Shown here: positions 1-6,300 of the stretch, one piece after another | How the letters are laid out: the number at the start of each line of letters is the position of its first letter | Position numbering within the stretch: the stretch's first letter is position 1 | Origin: an uncultured Paracoccaceae bacterium | Lineage (GTDB): Bacteria; Pseudomonadota; Alphaproteobacteria; Rhodobacterales; Rhodobacteraceae | Assembly (NCBI GenBank): GCA_938038825.1 | Contig: CALHST010000251.1 | Coordinates: 1-7,816, forward strand | Direction of reading: 5' to 3' | Length of the DNA stretch: 7,816 nt | Translations under genes and position numbers: made by a program | The notes under the pieces: model-generated | Databases searched by the model: none | Seen by the model: only the letters and a program-made list of their open reading frames with translations | What the model was told of the DNA's origin: nothing

Positions 1-1
1 G

Positions 2-331
2 CCCATTTTGCACATCCACGTTCAACAGCGTTGCATCGTCAACCGCGTTCACTGCAAGCGTGACCGCTTTCACGTCGGTCAGGCTTTGATCCGCTGAGGA
101 GGTCACAGACACGGCGTCCCCTTCCAGTGTCGCGCCAATGACTTGCTTGCCGGATAGCGTCAGATCCGTGCCAGCTGTTACTGTGTTGGCAGTCAGATCA
201 CCCATCGCGGCGGCGGTGAGTGCGCCATCAGTGGTGACAGAGGTCAAATCCATATCACCCGCGCTGGTCAGCGTTGCGCTGTCCGCCGTGACAGTTGTTG
301 CATCGACGGACCCGCCTGACGTCACAGTCAG
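2..331 (-). repeat. 110-residue repeat, complete downstream unit made of six 17-19-residue coils
   Basis: One full period of 330 bases starts at the Leu codon 331-329 and ends at the Gly codon 4-2, where the next unit would begin outside the window. It divides cleanly into six coils starting at LTV (331), TLT (274), LTA (220), LTL (163), VSV (112) and LAV (58), of 19, 18, 19, 17, 18 and 19 residues. Each coil has the form aliphatic-x-aliphatic-x-small, then a turn, then T/L-x-V/L, which is a beta-helix rung. The block 2-214 is about 90% identical to 332-544. Because the window ends exactly at a unit junction, the array probably continues past its edge. Confidence 0.9.
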
Positions 332-3300
332 CCCATTTTGCACATCCACGTTCAACAGCGTTGCGTCGTCAGCGGCGTTCACTGCCAGCGTCGCGGCCTT
401 CACGTCGGTCAGGCTTTGATCCGCTGAGGAGGTCACAGACACGGCGTCACCGTCCAATGTCGCGCCAACGACTTGCTTGCCGGATAGCGTCAAGTCCGTG
501 CCAGCGGTTAAGCCGTTGGCAGTCAGATCACCCGTCGCAGCGGCACTCAAAGTCCCACTTGCCGCCAAGCTCCGCAACGTCATGGTTCCGGAACTTGCGA
601 AATTCGCGGATCCAAACGCCAAACCGTTGGCTGCAAAGGATCCAGCGACAGACAGATCAACAAGACTATTGGGTGCCTGCGCGATGCTGGACAGCGCTAG
701 ATCACCGGTATTGTCCAAATACACGTTCCACGCGGTTGCACCCGGCAAGTTGGCAATATCCAAGGTTTGAACTGCGGATGTCAGGCGGTTTGTGGCGCTG
801 CCCCAATCTGAAGCCCCCACTATCGTAAGAGACTTGCCCGCAAAATCTGTGCCCGACCCTGTCGAGGCATCAACAAGACCTGCCGTTGTGATGGTAAGTG
901 CCTTGTTTGCGCCCGCTTGCAGAGTGTCAGTGCCGATCAGCGACAGTGTTCCAGTATCTTGCACAGTCAAGCTGGCGTCACCTGATGCATGCAATGACCG
1001 CAAACGCAGTGTGGATTGGGATTCAACGTGGATGTCGCCAGCACTTGCCACGATGTTTGTTTCGCCTGCAACGTCATCGGTCTGATGCAAGGTCAGCGAA
1101 TTTCCAGCGGTCCCGACGGACGCTCCAGTCAATGTGACGGAATTTGCGACCACACGTGTGACGTTGGATGTGAAGTAATCAGTGATGGCCCCGGTCGCGG
1201 TGAGGGTCAAATCTTGGTTGGAAAAGGCAGAGCTAATCGCAACGTCGCTATGCGCAGCGACATACGCATCTTTGCCGGACGCGATCCGCAAGAAGCCGCC
1301 TGCACCCGTAGACAGGCTTAGCGCGAGCCCTGACGTCCCGATTGCCCCGGTGCCGCTTTCGATTGCGATATTGGCAGCCTGCAGGGTCGTTCCGGACACG
1401 CCTGCGTCGACGACATCGCCGTTCAGCTTTAACACAAGGTCACCCGGTGTGACCAAAGACGCGATGCGTGCGCCTTTTTCGGCAGACAGGAAGACGTCGC
1501 CTGATTGCGCAGTGGCGGTCAACGCACCTGTTGATATGCCGTCCGTGAATTCAGCGAACTCAAAGTTCAGGTCGTCTTGCTGAACAATCGTGATGTTGCC
1601 CGCGTCATCGACCGTCAGGTTGCCCGGCAATGCACCAGACAGCGCAACCACATCAGCGGCGGTAAGGGGCGTTGTTGTCACGCCATTTGCGTCCGTCACA
1701 GCAGAGATCACGTATGGCGCGCTGGTATCACCCACCCCGGACTGTGCGTTCAACGTGATGTCGCCCTTGGCTTCTACGTTTGGCAATTCGATACGCACAT
1801 TGGTATCACTGGCGCGCGCAAACAGCCCAGCCGAGATGTTTTGCGTCAATTCTTCAACGGTCCAAAGAAGATCGCCACCAATTGCGGCCTTTTCGTCTTC
1901 GCTCGCCTTATAGCGATAGCCAGCGTCCTGCGCGTTTTGAAGGTTCCATTCAACATAAAGCGCTTTTTGATCAGCGGTGTATTTTGCGATTGTGTCTGTC
2001 GCCAGCGCAGAGTCTTCATCGAGGCCTGCGATCAAACCCAGTCTCGTTGTGTCGTCGAGTTCAAACGTGATGGGTCCACCAGAACCACGTTTGTTCCAAT
2101 AGCTGCGATAGGCTTGGGTGGTGCGTTCTTCAAAGGCGGCGATCTGCTCAGCGCCACGTTCTGCGGCCCGCACGGAATCGGTCAGGCCCAACTCGGAAGA
2201 CCACAATGCCAGCAACTGCTCTTCTGTGCGCACGTCTTTGGACTCGCTGTCGTTGCGATCCAAAATGGCACCACTGGTTGCCGTAAGTGTTACATTACCG
2301 GCGATGGATTTCACGTCCGCCAGCGCCAGATCACCTGAGATTTCTTCGATAATCACATCGTTTTGTGCAACCGCGGACAATGCGCCGCCGTTTGTATCGA
2401 TCGTCAGGGCCTGTGCAATAGAGCCCAGAGCGTCTTGCTCAGATACAAGCGACACGCCACTGCCTTCAATCGCAACATTGGGGTCGTTTTGCGTGATTGT
2501 CCCAACAGCCCGCAAGCGAATGTCGCCAGTCGCACCAAGGATGTCCGTGTTTGCGCGCCCCGTTGTGCGGGCTTGTTCGACCCGAAGGTTGCCCGACACT
2601 TCATCCAACGAGATCAAATTCGCAGCAACTGCATCGACAGAAGACCCAGGGTTTACGCCTATGGATACGGCAGTAGCTTCGCTGCCAATAGACCCGTTTT
2701 CGGCGCGCAATGTCAGATCGCCCGTGCGGATCACGGCATTTGGATCAGCAGACAAGATGGACCCACCTGTCGAGGTGATCGACGTTCCGGTCGCCGTATT
2801 TTCAAAGCTGCGGTTTAAGACAATATCGCCAGCCGCTGTGATTGATGCATCAGTGCCAACGCCGCCAGAGAAGCGAATTTTGATGCCTTTGTCTGCCTTG
2901 ATCCGGTGCTCGTGATGGATCGTTTCGGCATAAAGGTAGGGCTGTTGATAAATCACCAAGTGGTTGTGATGTTGACTGGAATCAAATTCGATACGCGGTC
3001 CAGTGCCAAAAGGACCAGACGGTAGGGACGACTTCATAATGACGTCTTCGCGGAACTTGTTGTAATATGCCGTCTTACGTGGGTTGGACCCTGTGCCGAT
3101 ATTTTCCATCTCGTTGGCAAGAATGGCCGCACGGCTCGTGATATTTGAATTGATCTGGCTCCTGTAGCTATCCAGCAGACCGCCTTGCAGGGGTGCGGGC
3201 AACACAGTGCGGGTTCCCCCGCCGTATTTGCTGACCTGAAAGCCGACTTGCGTATTCGGGAACGGGTTCAGCTGTCTGTTGCTCAGTGTAAAGCGATAGT

Positions 3301-6300
3301 TATAGTCCTGACCGTTGATTGCCGTTTGAACCGGCGCATAGTCATCGCCGACTTCATCAGCAAACGTTCTAAACGTTCTTGTCGATCCCGGAATAATGCC
3401 AAGGAAATCGTCCGAGAATTGCGTTCTTTGATATGGGTCGATCTGTTTGCGCAGAATATCTGTCACGCCATATTTTTCGACACGTGTGCCATCGCCATAG
3501 ACCAGTTCACCGGTGAAACGGGCCATTTTGACCAGACGGGTTGTTTCGGTCACCAGCACCAGATCGCGGTTTGCCGTTGTTGCATATTCTGCAGCGCCCG
3601 GGGCCCATGTTCTGACAAAACGGTTTGGGACGATCTCTTCCATGACCGTGGGGGTGGTGGGATCATCAACAAAGTTGATTGTGTTGTCCGCGTTGCGGTT
3701 GCTGAATTCTTCGGTGACACCCCCCAACGAACGATAATCGGTGATCTGATTGAACGTTCTGCCGTTATTGGGGTCCACAAATGTCTTGGACAGATCTGTG
3801 ATGCGGATCAAACCTGCTTGGCTTACGCCATCGCCCAGATCAATTGCGTTCAAAACCAGATCATTCGAAACTTTGGAATCGATTGACAAAGATCCCAAAC
3901 CATCAACGGCTTCGATAGCGCCGCCGCCCGTGGAAATGACGTCAGCCGTTATGAAAACCGCACCACCACGCAGGACGATGGGGGCCAGTTCGATTTGGTC
4001 TGTGGCGTGGTTGTAGAAAACCTTAACATTGTTGTCGGATGGCAAGAATGCCGTTCTAAACACGTCCCCAATAAACCGACCGGCGGTTGACGCATCATGT
4101 TTGATCTCGGTCCGGCCAGAACGATTGGACGACTTCAAAGCTTGCAAATTTGGTTGCAGCGCAATGGGCAAATCAACGCGATACTGGCCGATACCTGCCC
4201 GGATCACGCCGCTGATATTCACGTATTGCGCAACGATATTGACGCTTTTGCCGGCCTCAAAATTCACGGCTGTTGCTGTCGGAATCACCAGTGACTGTGA
4301 TCTCGTATAGGTATGATTGGCCTTGTTGACGCCATTCGCGATATGCGCTTCGTAGTTTATGTAACCAAACTGTTCGTTCTGTCGCAGAATGTTGAAATAG
4401 GTCCCGGCAGGGTCTGGACCAATTGGTGTCACGCCGGGCTCGACCGACACGGCTTCGATTGTGCCGTTGGGTGCGCGCACATCGACCTTAAGGGCAGACA
4501 GACCTGCGCCCGCATAGATCGAGCCGTCAGATGCCAGAATGTCCAACAATCCATTCAAATTAGAAGACCGCCCCGAAATTTCGATATCGCCAAGCTCCAG
4601 CGTGCTACCGGAATTTGTCGAATTGCGTACTTCGATCGTGTTGTCTTTGGCACCCAAAGTCCCTTGGGAATAGTTCGGCGCAAAGGTAATCGCGACCCCG
4701 TTTTTGGCGCCTGCTAACAGGATTTGATCATTCAAGGTGATCAGACCACCTTCGACGACGGGGATATCAAGCCCCTTAAGTTCAAGAGTCGCACCAGACG
4801 TTGCCTGGATCCGGATATGCGCCTCGTCCGCAGCAAAGAGACTGCCTGTGCCGGAAAAATCGGTTGCTTTGACGCGAACGGAGCCTTCGGAGGCGCGTAG
4901 ATTTTCGACAGTAATCCGGGTCAAATGGCGCCCTTCGGCATTTGCCGCAGCATTTTCGCCACCCAGTGAATCGATCCGCGCGTTATAGCTGGCAATTGTT
5001 GCCGTAAAGAGAACCTGAGAACTGGGATCCGCCTGAGCAAGAAGGTCTTGAACCGCATTGCGGCGCGCAACCAGACGCGCGATTTCATCGCTGTCGTTAT
5101 CGACCGAATAGAATTGATCCAACGGTCGGCTTGCGGCGCTTTCAAAGCCCACACCGCCCGGCAATGCCAACAGGCTGTTATTCACGTCGTTGTTCTGGTC
5201 AAAATACAGGACCCGACGGTTATACGCGCCAGACCGTACATCCGTATTTACAACCACTTGCGCAGTTGCGTTGTCGTGGCTGTCACCGGTCTGGGTATCT
5301 AACACAAGGTCTTGCCCCACAACGCTGGCCGCGGCTGCGAGAACTTCCTTGTAGAAGTCTTTTGTCAGGCCAAAGCCTTTGACATCGCGAACGCCGCCGG
5401 ATGCCAGAAGATCAACGTCTTGATACGCATTGACCACTGCGCCTTCGGCAAGTGTCAGACGTGAATTTGTGTTCGCCGAAGCGACCGCTTCGGGGTCTTG
5501 AACAATCGGGATCACAGTACGGTTGAACGCGCGGCCTTCGGCAGTGGTTTTGATGTATTGCTCTGTGCCGCCCAGATAGCCTGCGCCCAACAGGATGTTT
5601 TTCTGCGATTCCAGATCCGCACCTGCGTTGACTGCGATAACCGCGTCTGACGACAGCGAAGCAAAGGCTTTGGCCGCCGCCGTACCTGCAGCACCGGCCA
5701 CAGTTGTGTTTTGCGCGGCCGACAGCTCAACACTGGACCCCGTCGACACTTCCAAATCACCCGCCGCGCGAATGAATGCATCCCCGAACGTGATCGCGTT
5801 GTCATGTGCCAACGCAACGGCAGACCGGCCAAACGCCAAGGCAATACCCGCAGCCACATCAATGTTCGTTTGGTCCGTGAAATCAAACAGCCCTGTGTTG
5901 GACACCGTGAACGTATCCGCGCGGTCCGGATCACCGACTTGCGTCAGTGAAACGCCGCGATCCAACAAGATATCGGTGGTGAAGTTTGCAGCAGCAGAAG
6001 ACGCCACAGCTGCACCCGAAATTCCGCCACCTGCAAGCGATTCAACGCGTGATGGGCGGGTCAGTCGATTGAGGTTCATCAGCGCATAGGCGTTGGCGGT
6101 GCCAACAACACCAGAACCCACAACCAGATCCACATCCGAGGTATAGGCACCAGACGCGCGCGCAGCAGACAGACCCAACAACGTTGCGGCCTTGTTATCC
6201 ACCATCGAGGTGACTGTGGCATCTTGTGACGCACCCAAGAAGACACGCGCGGTGAATTGTGTTTGCTCTGGCGACGCCAAATTGCCGGCCTCAAGCGTGA

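Noticed and set aside
1..544. CRISPR array or insertion sequence as the source of the 330-base repeat
   Set aside because: The repeat unit keeps the protein frame, is 330 bases long without short palindromic repeats or unique spacers, and has no inverted ends or transposase.
1577..2338. Plus-strand open frame of 253 codons
   Set aside because: It is antisense to the Trp-bearing insert and its flanking solenoid; the product has many Cys and no recognisable family.
2118..2915. Plus-strand open frame of 265 codons, one of a chain of Ser/Ala/Val-rich frames in the same register (also 5595-6089, 6192-6695 and 7029-7619)
   Set aside because: The shared register across the window is explained by codon bias in the opposing minus-strand gene. 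The frames are broken repeatedly by stops and show no plausible ribosome binding sites or domains.
3362..3379. Tandem 9-base repeat aaacgttct
   Set aside because: It only encodes a doubled Arg-Thr-Phe inside the gene and is too short to interpret as a regulatory or recombination site.
5512..5934. Minus-strand open frame of 140 codons in another register
   Set aside because: It overlaps the giant frame on the same strand, is Arg/Trp/Pro-rich out-of-frame sequence, and has no independent support.
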